From positions 42,810 to 106,809 of the forward strand of contig NZ_JABSNK010000011.1 of assembly GCF_013294005.1 (NCBI RefSeq): DNA of 64,000 bases, given 5' to 3'. The notes below the pieces were generated by a model. The model had not been told where the DNA came from. It did not search any database and saw nothing but the letters and a program-made list of their open reading frames with translations. The DNA is from Flavobacterium gelidicaeli (GTDB taxonomy: Bacteria > Bacteroidota > Bacteroidia > Flavobacteriales > Flavobacteriaceae). Shown here one piece after another: positions 10,150 through 19,283 of the stretch. The stretch's first letter is position 1. Each line of letters begins with the position of its first letter. Made by a program: the position numbers and the translations under genes.

Positions 10150-11274
10150 ATGAAAAAAAGAATCCTATTTGTATTACTCGCAATCGTTAGTTTATCTTCT
10201 TGTAAAGATGATAACAGCAACCTTCCTGATGGTCTTTATGCAAAATTAGAAACTAGTAAAGGAGAAATCATTGTTGCTTTAGATTATAAAAGAGCCCCTA
10301 TTACTGTGGCTAACTTTGTTACTCTTGCTGAAGGTAAAAATGACTTTGTTACCAATAACAATCTTAAAGGAAAGCCCTTTTTTGATGGTTTAAAATTTCA
10401 CCGTGTTATTAACGATTTCATGATACAATCTGGTGATCCTCTTGGAACGGGATCTGGTGATGGAGGTTATAAATTTAAAGATGAATTCTCTGACTTAAGA
10501 TTTGATAAAGGTGGCGTTCTAGCTATGGCTAATAACGGTCCTGAAACAAACAGCAGTCAGTTTTTTATTACACATGTTTCAACACCTTGGTTAGATGGTA
10601 AGCACACTATCTTTGGTCATGTTGTAGAAAAAGGTATGGAAGTAGTTAATAAAATTCAACAAAATGACTACATCAATAAAGTAACAATTATCAGAAATGG
10701 TGAGGCGGCAAAAAAATTCAATGCCGTAAAAACATTTTACGATTACTTCTCTGTTGAATCAGAAAATCAAAAGAAAAAATTAGCTGCTGATGCAGAAAAT
10801 AAAAAAGTTTACGACGAGAAATATAAAGACGTTCGTGAAGACAAAGTAAAGTATTTTAATGCCTTAAAAAGCAAAGTTTCAAAAACTTCTACGGGTCTTC
10901 AATATGTAATTACTAAAAAAACAGCTAATAAAAAACCACCCAAAGGAACACAAGTATTCATTCATTATGCTGGATTCCTAGAAGATGGCCAACTTTTTGA
11001 TAGTAGTATTGAAAATGTAGCGAGAACTTTTGGAAAATTCGATCAAAATAGAGCTGCTCAAAATGGATACCAACCAATTGCTTTTCAAGCGGGACGTAAA
11101 GAAGGTATGATCCCTGGTTTTATTGAAGGATTAGAAAAATTATCTTATGGCGAAAAAGCAATATTATTTATTCCTGCACATTTAGCTTACGGTGCTGGTG
11201 GCGCTGGTGATGTTATTCCGCCTAATGCTAATATTATATTTGAAATAGAATTGATGGAAGTGACTCCACAATAA
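10150..11274 (+). CDS. lipoprotein cyclophilin-FKBP fusion (dual-family peptidyl-prolyl isomerase), copy 1
   Basis: 374 residues. A lipoprotein signal ([10 protein letters not shown]) precedes a cyclophilin domain (about 30-185; [35 protein letters not shown]). A Lys/Glu-rich linker follows, then an FKBP domain (about 255-374; [59 protein letters not shown]). Both isomerase folds look intact. The protein should act on exported proteins in the periplasm or at a membrane. It is in an operon with gldI and a paralogue 31 bases downstream. Confidence 0.93.
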   Translation: MKKRILFVLLAIVSLSSCKDDNSNLPDGLYAKLETSKGEIIVALDYKRAPITVANFVTLAEGKNDFVTNNNLKGKPFFDGLKFHRVINDFMIQSGDPLGTGSGDGGYKFKDEFSDLRFDKGGVLAMANNGPETNSSQFFITHVSTPWLDGKHTIFGHVVEKGMEVVNKIQQNDYINKVTIIRNGEAAKKFNAVKTFYDYFSVESENQKKKLAADAENKKVYDEKYKDVREDKVKYFNALKSKVSKTSTGLQYVITKKTANKKPPKGTQVFIHYAGFLEDGQLFDSSIENVARTFGKFDQNRAAQNGYQPIAFQAGRKEGMIPGFIEGLEKLSYGEKAILFIPAHLAYGAGGAGDVIPPNANIIFEIELMEVTPQ

Positions 11275-11305
11275 ATTAGAATTAATTATTTTTAAACTCA
11301 TAATA

Positions 11306-12514
11306 ATGAAATTAAGATTATTAGGTCTTGTATTTTTAGCAATAGTAAATATGCAAGCACAGGTTACAAAAAAAGTAGCTACAGGTAAAGCAGCTACTAA
11401 TTCAGTTGTAAAAAACGAGAAAGATGCTGATGGTATTTTTGCAACAATTTCTACTAATAAAGGAGATATTTTACTTGTTTTAGAATATCAAAAAGCACCT
11501 ATTACTGTAGCTAACTTCATCTCTTTAGCCGAAGGAAAAAACATTTTTGTTACTGATGCTAAATTAAAAAACAAACCGTTTTATGATGGTTTAAAATTTC
11601 ATCGTGTTATTAACGACTTTATGATTCAAACTGGAGATCCTCAAGGAAACGGAACCGGTGGATCAGGATATGCTTTTAAAGACGAATTTACTGATTTAAA
11701 ATTCGATAAAGGTGGAATTCTTGCTATGGCAAATTCAGGACCTGCAAGTAACTCCAGTCAATTTTTCATTACGCACAAAGACACGCCATGGCTAGACAAT
11801 CGCCATACTATTTTTGGTCATGTTATAAGCGGAATGGATGTTGTTAATAAAATTTTGCAAAATGATGTAATGACTAAAGTTACCATTACGCGCAAAGGCT
11901 CTCTTGCTAGAAAATTTGATGCTCCTAAAGTTTTTGAAACTTACTTTAACAACAAAGCAGAAGATGCAAAAAAAGAAGCGGTATTAGAACAAGAAAAACA
12001 AAAGAAAGAAGCAGCACTTGAACTTGAAAAAGAAAAAGCTTATAAGGAAAAATTCGCTCCTGTAGTTGCGGCAAAGTTAGCTTACTTTACTACTACTAAA
12101 ACTAGCGCAACAACAACTGATTCAGGGTTGACATATAAAATCATCCAAAAAGGAACAGGAGTCAAACCAGTAGACGGAAATACTTTTTACTTTCATTACG
12201 CAGGTTACTTTGAAGACGGAAACTTATTTGACAGTAGTTATGAAGATGTAAACAAAACTTACGGAAAGTTTGACGAAAAAAGAGCCGCATTAAACGGTTA
12301 CAATGCTTTCCCTTTTCAAGCTGGACGTAAGGAAGGCATGATCCCTGGTTTTATAGAAGCATTAAGCTTAATGTCTTACGGAGATAAATTAATCGCTTTT
12401 ATTCCTGCTAAATTAGCATATGGAGAAAGAGGCGCTGGAGGTGTAATTCCCCCTAATGCAGATTTGATTTTTGAATTAGAGCTATTTGATAAACAACCCG
12501 CTCCTAAACAATAA
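11306..12514 (+). CDS. exported cyclophilin-FKBP fusion, copy 2
   Basis: 402 residues, a clear tandem paralogue of the preceding gene. It has a cleavable signal peptide ([11 protein letters not shown]) instead of a lipobox, so it is probably soluble in the periplasm. The cyclophilin domain spans about 45-200 ([35 protein letters not shown]). A charged, probably coiled-coil linker (many [16 protein letters not shown] residues) leads to an FKBP domain at about 275-395 ([32 protein letters not shown]). A strong terminator follows, so this is the last gene of the operon. Confidence 0.93.
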   Translation: MKLRLLGLVFLAIVNMQAQVTKKVATGKAATNSVVKNEKDADGIFATISTNKGDILLVLEYQKAPITVANFISLAEGKNIFVTDAKLKNKPFYDGLKFHRVINDFMIQTGDPQGNGTGGSGYAFKDEFTDLKFDKGGILAMANSGPASNSSQFFITHKDTPWLDNRHTIFGHVISGMDVVNKILQNDVMTKVTITRKGSLARKFDAPKVFETYFNNKAEDAKKEAVLEQEKQKKEAALELEKEKAYKEKFAPVVAAKLAYFTTTKTSATTTDSGLTYKIIQKGTGVKPVDGNTFYFHYAGYFEDGNLFDSSYEDVNKTYGKFDEKRAALNGYNAFPFQAGRKEGMIPGFIEALSLMSYGDKLIAFIPAKLAYGERGAGGVIPPNADLIFELELFDKQPAPKQ

Positions 12515-12533
12515 CTGTCTTTTACTACTATAT

Positions 12534-12568
12534 AAAAAACCCGATATGTATCTTTGCATATCGGGTTT
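12534..12568 (+). terminator. terminator of the gldI operon
   Basis: A 9-bp perfect stem (CCCGATATG at 12540-12548, CATATCGGG at 12557-12565) has A residues before and T residues after it. It lies 26 bases after the last gene of the operon. Confidence 0.85.
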
Positions 12569-12647
12569 CTTGTTACTGATTATTTAGTAGTAAACTGATT
12601 AATGTTTTAATACGTTACTATTTATAGAACATTCTAATTTTAAGTTT

Positions 12648-12687
12648 GAACGGAGTCGAAACCACTAGTGCATCTCGACTGCTCATG
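12648..12687. repeat. small intergenic hairpin with AGTCGA/TCGACT arms
   Basis: The sequence reads GAACGGAGTCGAAACC, a short loop, then GCATCTCGACTGCTC. Its arms AGTCGA (12654-12659) and TCGACT (12675-12680) can pair. A degenerate relative lies near 45232. Such short TCGA-containing hairpins look like dispersed miniature repeats. Confidence 0.35.
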
Positions 12688-12730
12688 ATTTGATAAAAAT
12701 TAAGTTGTATTAGAATTAGTATAACTTTAA

Positions 12731-13171
12731 TTATTTTTTACTGAATTTCCAGTCAAATTGATCTTTATCATTGATGATAGCACCAATTTCGAATTTCACA
12801 ACCTCATCAAATTCAGTTTGTAAAATAAACCAGTTGTCTTCATTAAAATAATTTTCAAAAGTATCAAACTCTTCTTGTGTGAATTTAGCAACACCTTTTC
12901 TAGACAGTTCTTTCTTAATTTCTTTGATTTGTTTTCCAATAACTTTATTATCGAATAATTCTAAATCAGGGCTTGAAGCAACCATGTAACCTAGCTTAAG
13001 CTCCTCTTCTTGATAAAATGTTAATCGGATTTTTTGTGCATTGTAAGCAAAAATAACATTATCATCTTCATCTTTATAATTTCTATCTGGCTTACCATAA
13101 ACAGCAATTACATCGTTTTGCTTCATTCCGAAAATGAGTTTATCTATTCCGTTTTTTAAATTTATTTTCAT
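12731..13171 (-). CDS. hypothetical soluble protein
   Basis: 146 residues, no signal peptide or membrane segment. The N-terminal FGMKQNDVIAVYGKPDRNY resembles the short turn-helix seen in SmpA/BamE-like and related beta-alpha proteins, but that likeness is weak. The protein is acidic and Lys-rich. It is a single gene between the gldI operon terminator and an acetyltransferase gene, with no functional context. Confidence 0.6.
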   Translation of the reverse strand: MKINLKNGIDKLIFGMKQNDVIAVYGKPDRNYKDEDDNVIFAYNAQKIRLTFYQEEELKLGYMVASSPDLELFDNKVIGKQIKEIKKELSRKGVAKFTQEEFDTFENYFNEDNWFILQTEFDEVVKFEIGAIINDKDQFDWKFSKK

Positions 13172-13364
13172 CTTTTGCTTTTTGTTTTTCTAATTTTGTT
13201 TTATTCAACACCCCAAATACAATTGTATTTTCTATTAAAAGCTGAGTCAATTACTCGACTGCAAAGTTCGTAAAGTTTTTCACAAATACGATATATAATT
13301 AATCAAATAATCACTGTATGATGGTACTACAAATATAGTTTTGAAAAAGGATTTGTTAAAATGC

Positions 13365-13964
13365 TTATACTAATGAAGCTTTTAATTTTTGCTTTACTGA
13401 CTCAAACCAATCCTTTTTTAAAATACTGAGTACAATACTATCACGTCTTATTTCGCTACCATGAGTAGGCATGTGATTGCGCAACACTCCTTCAACTACA
13501 CATCCAATGCTTTTCATTGCAGCAATACTTCTAGTATTACTATTATCTGCTCTAAACTCCACTCTTTCCATATTTAAGCTCTCGAAAGCATATTGTAGTA
13601 ATAAAAACTTACAGTGTTTATTTAAACCTGTTCCTCTAAATTGTTCTCCATACCAAGTAAAACCTAAAAGCAATGTTTTATACTGAAAATTAATGTCATA
13701 AAACCGCGTGCTTCCTGCGTAGGAATTTGTTCTTTTATCAAAAACAATAAAAGGAAACTCACTTTCATTGTCTCTTCCTTGTACAGCTGATTTTAAATAT
13801 TGTGTTAAATTTTCTTTTCCGTTTGCTCTAACTAAAGAATAAAACCACGTATCAGGTTCGTTTATAGAAAAAGGAAGCAGATTATCAAAGTCGGTTTCTT
13901 GAAGCGGACGTAGTATAACCACATCGTCCTCAAGAATAGTGTTTTGCATGAAATTAAAATCCAT
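13365..13964 (-). CDS. GNAT family N-acetyltransferase (RimJ/RimL type)
   Basis: 199 residues with the GNAT fold. ILRPLQETDFDNLLPF is the first strand and helix, LLLGFTWYGEQFRGTGLNKHCKFLLLQYAF carries the acetyl-CoA loop (Q/R-x-x-G-x-G/L), and VEFRADNSNTRSIAAMKSIGCVVEGVLRNH is the typical RimJ/L C-terminal part. These enzymes transfer acetyl groups to protein N termini or small molecules; the substrate is not predictable. It appears monocistronic. Confidence 0.85.
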   Translation of the reverse strand: MDFNFMQNTILEDDVVILRPLQETDFDNLLPFSINEPDTWFYSLVRANGKENLTQYLKSAVQGRDNESEFPFIVFDKRTNSYAGSTRFYDINFQYKTLLLGFTWYGEQFRGTGLNKHCKFLLLQYAFESLNMERVEFRADNSNTRSIAAMKSIGCVVEGVLRNHMPTHGSEIRRDSIVLSILKKDWFESVKQKLKASLV

Positions 13965-14022
13965 TTTATATATTGTTTAGTTTTACAATAATACTCATTT
14001 TTATCAATAGCATTAAAGAAAA

Positions 14023-14070
14023 AAAGGGACACTAAAGGAATAAATTACTTTATTCCTTTAGTGTCCCTTT
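14023..14070 (-). terminator. long perfect hairpin terminator (22-bp stem)
   Basis: Arms 14023-14044 and 14049-14070 are exact reverse complements of 22 bases around a 4-base loop (TTAC). The hairpin is flanked by A on the left and T on the right, so it could work in both directions. It lies 18 bases past the end of the minus-strand gene at 14089. Confidence 0.85.
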
Positions 14071-14088
14071 CTATATAAATAAAACTAA

Positions 14089-14445
14089 CTATTCGCTCAT
14101 TTCATCATATCGTTCTGGAACTTGTGGATCGTATAAAGGACATTTAAATTCGTCCATGATATCTACCAATTTGTCCATTGTTTTGCCTTCAGTTCCATAA
14201 CAATCAATCTGTATACTTTGCGGTGTAGTTCTCACATGAAATGCACCTACTCCAGCTGTATTTTTCCAACTCGTATCATCTACTTTTTCCCATTTAGAAA
14301 AAACAGAAGCTATTCTATTTAAAATTACTTGAACAGGTAGTGCTTCTAAACCTTCAATTGTAGGTTCGACTTCTAATGCTTGATAAACCTCTTGATGATT
14401 GAGATAAACTCCTTCAAGGTATTTCCAAAAAAGTAATTCGTACAT
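14089..14445 (-). CDS. conserved-looking hypothetical protein
   Basis: 118 residues, soluble, acidic, no signal peptide. The sequence begins MYELLFWKYLEGVYLNHQEVYQ and ends in a short acidic tail. I do not recognise a family. The gene is bounded by a strong terminator downstream and a structured repeat element upstream. Confidence 0.6.
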   Translation of the reverse strand: MYELLFWKYLEGVYLNHQEVYQALEVEPTIEGLEALPVQVILNRIASVFSKWEKVDDTSWKNTAGVGAFHVRTTPQSIQIDCYGTEGKTMDKLVDIMDEFKCPLYDPQVPERYDEMSE

Positions 14446-14458
14446 GGGTTTTATTTTT

Positions 14459-14561
14459 TAGCCCCGGTAGTAGCGGCATCCTTTTTATCTTGAATATTTT
14501 TCAGGATTCTGAAACATATTCAAGATAAAAAGATATAGCGTATAACGGGATTAGCTCCTAA
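14459..14561 (+). ncRNA. structured intergenic element, copy A (Flavo-1-like candidate)
   Basis: Conserved 5' flank TAGCCCCGGTAGTAGCGGC is followed by a long hairpin (CTTTTTATCTTGAAT pairing with ATTCAAGATAAAAAG) and the 3' flank GATATAGCG with CGGGATTAGCTCCTAAA. A closing helix CCCG (14463-14466) with CGGG (14546-14549) can form. The equivalent helix is CCTG/CAGG in copies B and D and CCAG/CTGG in copy C, so the pairing is kept while the bases change. Assignment to the Rfam Flavo-1 family is from memory and unchecked; the repeat family itself is seen directly. Confidence 0.7.
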
Positions 14562-14575
14562 AAATATAGCTGTTA

Positions 14576-15754
14576 TTAATATTCGAAAGTACCGTATTCA
14601 CTTGTTATCGTTAATTTCTTAGCATCGGCTGCTGCGACTCTTCCTACGATTTGAGCATCAACATTAAATGATTTTGAAATAGCGATAATATCCTGCGCAA
14701 TCTGCTCTGGTACGTAAAGTTCCATACGGTGCCCGCAATTGAATACTTGGTACATTTCTTTCCAATCAGTTTTTGATTGCTCCTGAATTAACTGAAACAA
14801 AGGCGGGACTGGAAATAAATTATCTTTTATGATGTGTAACTTTTCTACAAAATGTAAAATTTTTGTTTGTGCTCCACCACTACAATGCACCATTCCGTGA
14901 ATTGATTCTGAGTTATATTTATCTAAAATTTTCTTGATAATAGGCGCATAAGTTCTAGTAGGCGAAAGTACCAATTGACCTGCATCAATAGGACTATTTG
15001 GAACTGCATCAGTCAATTTTACCTGACCTGAATAAATTAATTCTTCAGGAACAGCTGCATCAAAACTTTCTGGGTATTTAGTAGCCAAATATTTCTCAAA
15101 AACATCGTGACGTGCCGATGTTAAGCCGTTACTACCCATTCCGCCATTATAGCTTTTCTCATAAGTTGCTTGACCAAAAGAAGCCAAACCTACAATAACA
15201 TCACCAGCTTTAATGTTAGCATTATCAATCACTTTAGAACGTTTCATGCGTGCAGTAACGGTAGAGTCTACTATTATTGTACGAACAATATCCCCTACAT
15301 CAGCTGTTTCTCCTCCTGTTGAATGTATGCTTACGCCAAAGGAATCTAATTCTTTGATTAACTCCTCGGTACCATTGATAATGGCAGAAATAACCTCAGC
15401 AGTAATTAGGTTTTTATTTCGCCCAATTGTTGATGATAGTAAAATATTATCTGTAGCACCTACACACAATAAGTCATCAATATTCATAATCAATGCATCT
15501 TGCGCAATTCCTTTCCATACTGAAACGTCTCCTGTTTCTTTCCAATACATATAAGCTAAAGATGATTTTGTACCTGCACCATCAGCATGCATAATAAGAC
15601 AGTAATCTTCGTCCTGGGTAAGGTAGTCTGGAACTATTTTACAAAAGGCTTGAGGAAACAATCCTTTGTCAATGTTTTTTATGGCATTATGCACATCTTC
15701 TTTTGATGCCGACACACCTCTAAGTGCATATCGTTTGCTAGTATCTGAACTCAT
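14576..15754 (-). CDS. purM: phosphoribosylformylglycinamidine cyclo-ligase (AIR synthase)
   Basis: 392 residues. PurM converts FGAM to AIR with ATP in purine synthesis. Motifs include LIMHADGAGTKSSLAY, NIDDLLCVGA, IHSTGGETADVGDIV and the C-terminal MVHCSGGAQTKILHF. The protein is somewhat longer than the E. coli enzyme (about 345), in line with the variant annotated in Bacteroidota. A -7 box (complement TACCTTTG, 15800-15807) lies about 45 bases upstream of the start. It is not clustered with other pur genes here. Confidence 0.9.
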   Translation of the reverse strand: MSSDTSKRYALRGVSASKEDVHNAIKNIDKGLFPQAFCKIVPDYLTQDEDYCLIMHADGAGTKSSLAYMYWKETGDVSVWKGIAQDALIMNIDDLLCVGATDNILLSSTIGRNKNLITAEVISAIINGTEELIKELDSFGVSIHSTGGETADVGDIVRTIIVDSTVTARMKRSKVIDNANIKAGDVIVGLASFGQATYEKSYNGGMGSNGLTSARHDVFEKYLATKYPESFDAAVPEELIYSGQVKLTDAVPNSPIDAGQLVLSPTRTYAPIIKKILDKYNSESIHGMVHCSGGAQTKILHFVEKLHIIKDNLFPVPPLFQLIQEQSKTDWKEMYQVFNCGHRMELYVPEQIAQDIIAISKSFNVDAQIVGRVAAADAKKLTITSEYGTFEY

Positions 15755-15886
15755 TTAGTATAGTTGTGTAAGTCGCTAATCAGCAACTGGGTTGTTTGGC
15801 AAAGGTAAATATTTTTTTTGGGTTATTAAGCATTGCTTATCTGTAAGAATTGGGGTTTAATACTATAAATAAGTGCTATATAATAT

Positions 15887-15915
15887 AAAAAGCACCTGTT
15901 TAAATAGGTGCTTTT
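15887..15915 (-). terminator. terminator of the curli operon
   Basis: AAAAAGCACCT (15887-15897) pairs with AGGTGCTTTT (15906-15915). On the minus strand the stem is followed by T residues. It lies 26 bases beyond the last gene of the csg operon. Confidence 0.8.
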
Positions 15916-15940
15916 AGGTATTCTTGACAATTTTTATTTA

Positions 15941-17437
15941 TTATTCCCAATCAGGCATACTTGCATCTGTAAATAATATAGTCCTTGAAGCTCCTGAACT
16001 ATTGACTGATGGTGTAAATTTGATAATATTTTTTGTTGATAATTCATCATTTGAAGTATTCATAAAAATTAATTCGGCTTCATTAGGAGAATAACGCACA
16101 TCTAAATCTACTGTTCCTATAGGTTTTTCTATTCCTATTTCAGTTGTTACTCCGCTACTGAATTCATATTGAAAAACTCGAGTATCTAACTGTCTGTAAT
16201 TAGCATTTTCATATCCTGACACATCTCTAGTGTAAATTATTTTTTGTCCCGTTACTGAAAAGTTTAAACCTCCTACAGCTCCAAGAAAATTTGAAAGTAC
16301 TTGATCAATTACAACACCTGAAGTATTTATCACAAAGACCTCAACATTATAACCACTTGCATCATTAACTTTTAAGGCAATTTTAGTTCCATCATTACTC
16401 CAGTCACACTCTGATATAAATTTTCCGCTTGTAGTTTGGTAAATCTTAGTTAAACCACTTCCATCTTTATTAATACGGTACAATTTATCAAAAGATGGAT
16501 ATATAATTTGACTCCCCGAAGTATTCCATGAAAAATTAAGCAACTCAGAGTTAAAACCTGCAATAGGAACCGAGTTTGTAATTTTTAAAACCCCTGATCC
16601 ATCTGGATTCATAGTATAAATATGATTTTGAGCACCGCTAGATCTAATAAATGCTACTTTATTGGCTTGATTATTTTTCCTTGGTCTCCAGCTGTTCAAA
16701 CTTAAACTAGTTAGTTGTTGTTTATTGCCATTATCATCACCCGAATAAATAACGTTATTATCATTAATTTTCTTTACAAATAGAAAACGAGTATTTGGAA
16801 AAGCAAGTGTCGTAAAAGATTGTACTGCACTTAAAACTGGAGGATTTATTCCATCAGTTGCTGAAACTTGCCAATAGTACTTTGTATTATAGGACAGTTC
16901 TTTTAGAGTATAACTTGTATCTGTAATATCCGAATATACGATTACTTCATCACTGCTACTTTTCCTTAGTGTAATTTCATACTTTAAGACATCTTTATCA
17001 GGATCAGTTGCTGTCCAACTTAAACCTAATTCTAACGCCTGATTGTTCACATTATCTAGTGGAGCAACAAGCGCAGGTGCAACCGGTGGTTTATTATTTG
17101 TTGTTGATAATTTTAATTCGAATACAACATTAGTTGTTTTGTCAACATTGATAGTAGCCGATTCAAATTTTGACAAATAGCCTTCTTTTTGTGCTTCAAA
17201 AGAATAATCACCAACTTTTATATTAGGAATTGAAAATTTGCCTTCTTCATTTGTAAAAACAATACTAGAATTTGGACTTGAAAAAACCTTTACATTAGCA
17301 ATAGGCAGAAAATCTACAGCGCTAACCACCTTACCTTCTATAGCACCAAATTCTTCACCAGCAAATTTTTCCTCGCTACAAGAGCAAATTATTAATAAAA
17401 GAAAGCAACTAATTTTAAGATAAATATTTTTCATCAT
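15941..17437 (-). CDS. curli-operon lipoprotein with carboxypeptidase-regulatory, FN3 and TolB-like propeller domains
   Basis: 498 residues. The lipoprotein signal (FLLLIICSCSEEK) is followed by a CarboxypepD-regulatory-like sandwich (about 30-108; GAIEGKVVSAVDFLPIANVKV), a fibronectin type III domain (about 115-210; YYWQVSATDG) and a C-terminal propeller (about 215-498) with repeated blades like HIYTMNPDGSGVLKIT and KLYRINKDGSGLTKIY. It is the last gene of the csg transcript, 51 bases after csgG. It may bind or organise the fibre or the secretion pore at the outer membrane, which is inference from position; it is not one of the classic csg genes. Confidence 0.8.
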   Translation of the reverse strand: MMKNIYLKISCFLLLIICSCSEEKFAGEEFGAIEGKVVSAVDFLPIANVKVFSSPNSSIVFTNEEGKFSIPNIKVGDYSFEAQKEGYLSKFESATINVDKTTNVVFELKLSTTNNKPPVAPALVAPLDNVNNQALELGLSWTATDPDKDVLKYEITLRKSSSDEVIVYSDITDTSYTLKELSYNTKYYWQVSATDGINPPVLSAVQSFTTLAFPNTRFLFVKKINDNNVIYSGDDNGNKQQLTSLSLNSWRPRKNNQANKVAFIRSSGAQNHIYTMNPDGSGVLKITNSVPIAGFNSELLNFSWNTSGSQIIYPSFDKLYRINKDGSGLTKIYQTTSGKFISECDWSNDGTKIALKVNDASGYNVEVFVINTSGVVIDQVLSNFLGAVGGLNFSVTGQKIIYTRDVSGYENANYRQLDTRVFQYEFSSGVTTEIGIEKPIGTVDLDVRYSPNEAELIFMNTSNDELSTKNIIKFTPSVNSSGASRTILFTDASMPDWE

Positions 17438-17488
17438 TTTTAATTATTGTTTATTGAAAAGGCTATGTTTTTGAGAATTATATTCTAT

Positions 17489-18865
17489 TTATTTCCCAGA
17501 AACTGTATTCTTTTTATTTGGAAAATAATAAGTTAAACCCAAACCAAATCTGTAATAAAAATCATCTCTTACTCCTCTTTTTATATAATCTATATTGTCA
17601 CTAAAATTCAAATTATGTTCTCCATAAATTTTAATTCCTATATTATCCGAAGCCATATATTCAAAACCTCCTCCATACTGCACTTTTACATGTTGATTTT
17701 CGAATTTGCGATTCATTCCATAACCTCCTCCTGCAAAAATATATGGTGTAAGTTTGTCTTTTGGCAAGAAAATAAATTCGGCATTAAGATCAAATGTTGC
17801 GTATCCTACATCTATAAGGTTTTTATTAGCAAGTTCTATAACATTTGTAGAAGCACTTAAATTAAATGAAGGCGAAAAAAAATATTTCAAAGCACCACGC
17901 CCCATAGGTCGCACTAACGGACTTTCATAATCTCCATCCATTAACGTTGCTCCTCCTGCAATTTCTATAGCGAAACGCGATCTCCTCTCTTTTAATTCTC
18001 TATTATATATTGCCGTTACATCAGCTTCTTTATTTTCTTCTTCATATTTTAAAAGCAAAGAGTCAATCTCAGGTTTAGGAGCGTCTGCTTCCCAAATTCC
18101 TTCCTTAATTCCTTCTAAAACTAAAGTAGCAACTGCTTTTTCTATAGCCTCTGTAACTGCCATTTGTACGGGTTCATTAGTTGTATATCCAGTTTCGACT
18201 TCTAATAATCTTTTAAAACTCACATATTTAAAAAGACTCTGATCAATAGCTTGTGAAAGTATTGTTTTTGAAATATAAACTGATTTCAAAATTTTACCAT
18301 TGGCAGTAGAAACCATTCTTAAATAAATAGTAACTCGGTCTTGCCTGTATTTTATAGCACCACCCGTACCAAAATATCTTGCTCCAAAACCTCCTGTAAT
18401 AATATTAGTATCGTACGAAATAATTCCGCCTTCAAGTAAAACTCCAGCATAAAGCAAAGGAGTTATTTGCGGTACATTAGGATCAACGTCTTTTGTATAT
18501 TCTTGTCTTGTAGAGCGAATCAAATTTCTTTCTTGCAGAAGGTTTCCTATATTTTCCCTTTCGATAGGTACAAACCATTTTGAATCCTCTAGAGCTTTAA
18601 TTAATATCGAAGTAGCCCCTTGCGTTACCGCAGTGCTAAAATTACTTCCGTTTTCAGAAGGCTTATACTGTCCTGTTTGATCCCTAAATTTATAAAGTCC
18701 TACAACAATAGGCTCTTTAGGTTTAGGCAATTCTTTTAGTAATGTTGTTGCAGGTGTACTCTCGCCAATAACCGCTTTTTCAACTCCTGTAGGTTGATTA
18801 TAGTAAGCTCCGCAACTAGAAATAATAAAAAACAGCAATAGGATAAAGTAGTTATATAATCTCAT
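17489..18865 (-). CDS. csgG: curli secretion pore CsgG, with a C-terminal beta-barrel-like extension
   Basis: 458 residues. The lipoprotein signal (FFIISSCGAYYNQPTG) and the CsgG domain (about 25-265; VVGLYKFRDQTGQYK, ILIKALEDSKWFVPIERENIGNLLQERNLIRSTR) identify the outer-membrane curli secretion channel. E. coli CsgG has 277 residues. The extra part here (about 290-450) has alternating strands and Gly/aromatic patterns such as YIFAGGGYGMN and YYRFGLGLTYYF, like a small outer-membrane barrel. It ends 3 bases... inside a tight cluster: csgF stops only one base before its start. Confidence 0.93.
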   Translation of the reverse strand: MRLYNYFILLLFFIISSCGAYYNQPTGVEKAVIGESTPATTLLKELPKPKEPIVVGLYKFRDQTGQYKPSENGSNFSTAVTQGATSILIKALEDSKWFVPIERENIGNLLQERNLIRSTRQEYTKDVDPNVPQITPLLYAGVLLEGGIISYDTNIITGGFGARYFGTGGAIKYRQDRVTIYLRMVSTANGKILKSVYISKTILSQAIDQSLFKYVSFKRLLEVETGYTTNEPVQMAVTEAIEKAVATLVLEGIKEGIWEADAPKPEIDSLLLKYEEENKEADVTAIYNRELKERRSRFAIEIAGGATLMDGDYESPLVRPMGRGALKYFFSPSFNLSASTNVIELANKNLIDVGYATFDLNAEFIFLPKDKLTPYIFAGGGYGMNRKFENQHVKVQYGGGFEYMASDNIGIKIYGEHNLNFSDNIDYIKRGVRDDFYYRFGLGLTYYFPNKKNTVSGK

Positions 18866-18866
18866 A

Positions 18867-19268
18867 TTATTGATTTGGTATGATTACTTGTGTTTGCTCA
18901 CCCGTTTTGGTATCTAATATATCAACTGTTAATCCTCCCGAAGAAGGATAAACCTCTACAGAAAGGCTTCCAAAAACGTAACTCCCAGCAGATATTCCTT
19001 CTGTTCCAAATTGTTGTGTGAATAAAGACCTTGAAACGGAACTCAGTAACTGAGAATTCAAATCCTTTGTGAACTGCTCTAATTCAGTCAGCTCTGTAGC
19101 TTGAGTGCTTGTATCTTTAAATTTATTTTGAGATTCTGCTGAACTAATCATCCACTGATAATTGAAGGTATCACCTCCAAAAGCTGGATTTTTAGGTTTA
19201 TAAACTAAATCCTGAGCAAATATTGATAGTGAGAATAAAAATATTGATAAAGAAAATAAGAGTTTCAT
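18867..19268 (-). CDS. csgF: curli assembly factor CsgF
   Basis: 133 residues with a signal peptide (LFSLSIFAQ). The mature N terminus DLVYKPKNPAFGGDTFNYQWMISSAESQNKF is the characteristic CsgF segment, which in E. coli plugs into the CsgG pore and positions the nucleator at the surface. The C-terminal part (GSYVFGSLSVEVYPSSGGLTVDILDTKTGEQTQVIIP) also fits. It sits between csgE and csgG on the same strand with gaps of 15 bases or less. Confidence 0.93.
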   Translation of the reverse strand: MKLLFSLSIFLFSLSIFAQDLVYKPKNPAFGGDTFNYQWMISSAESQNKFKDTSTQATELTELEQFTKDLNSQLLSSVSRSLFTQQFGTEGISAGSYVFGSLSVEVYPSSGGLTVDILDTKTGEQTQVIIPNQ

Positions 19269-19283
19269 AATTTCTATATTTAA

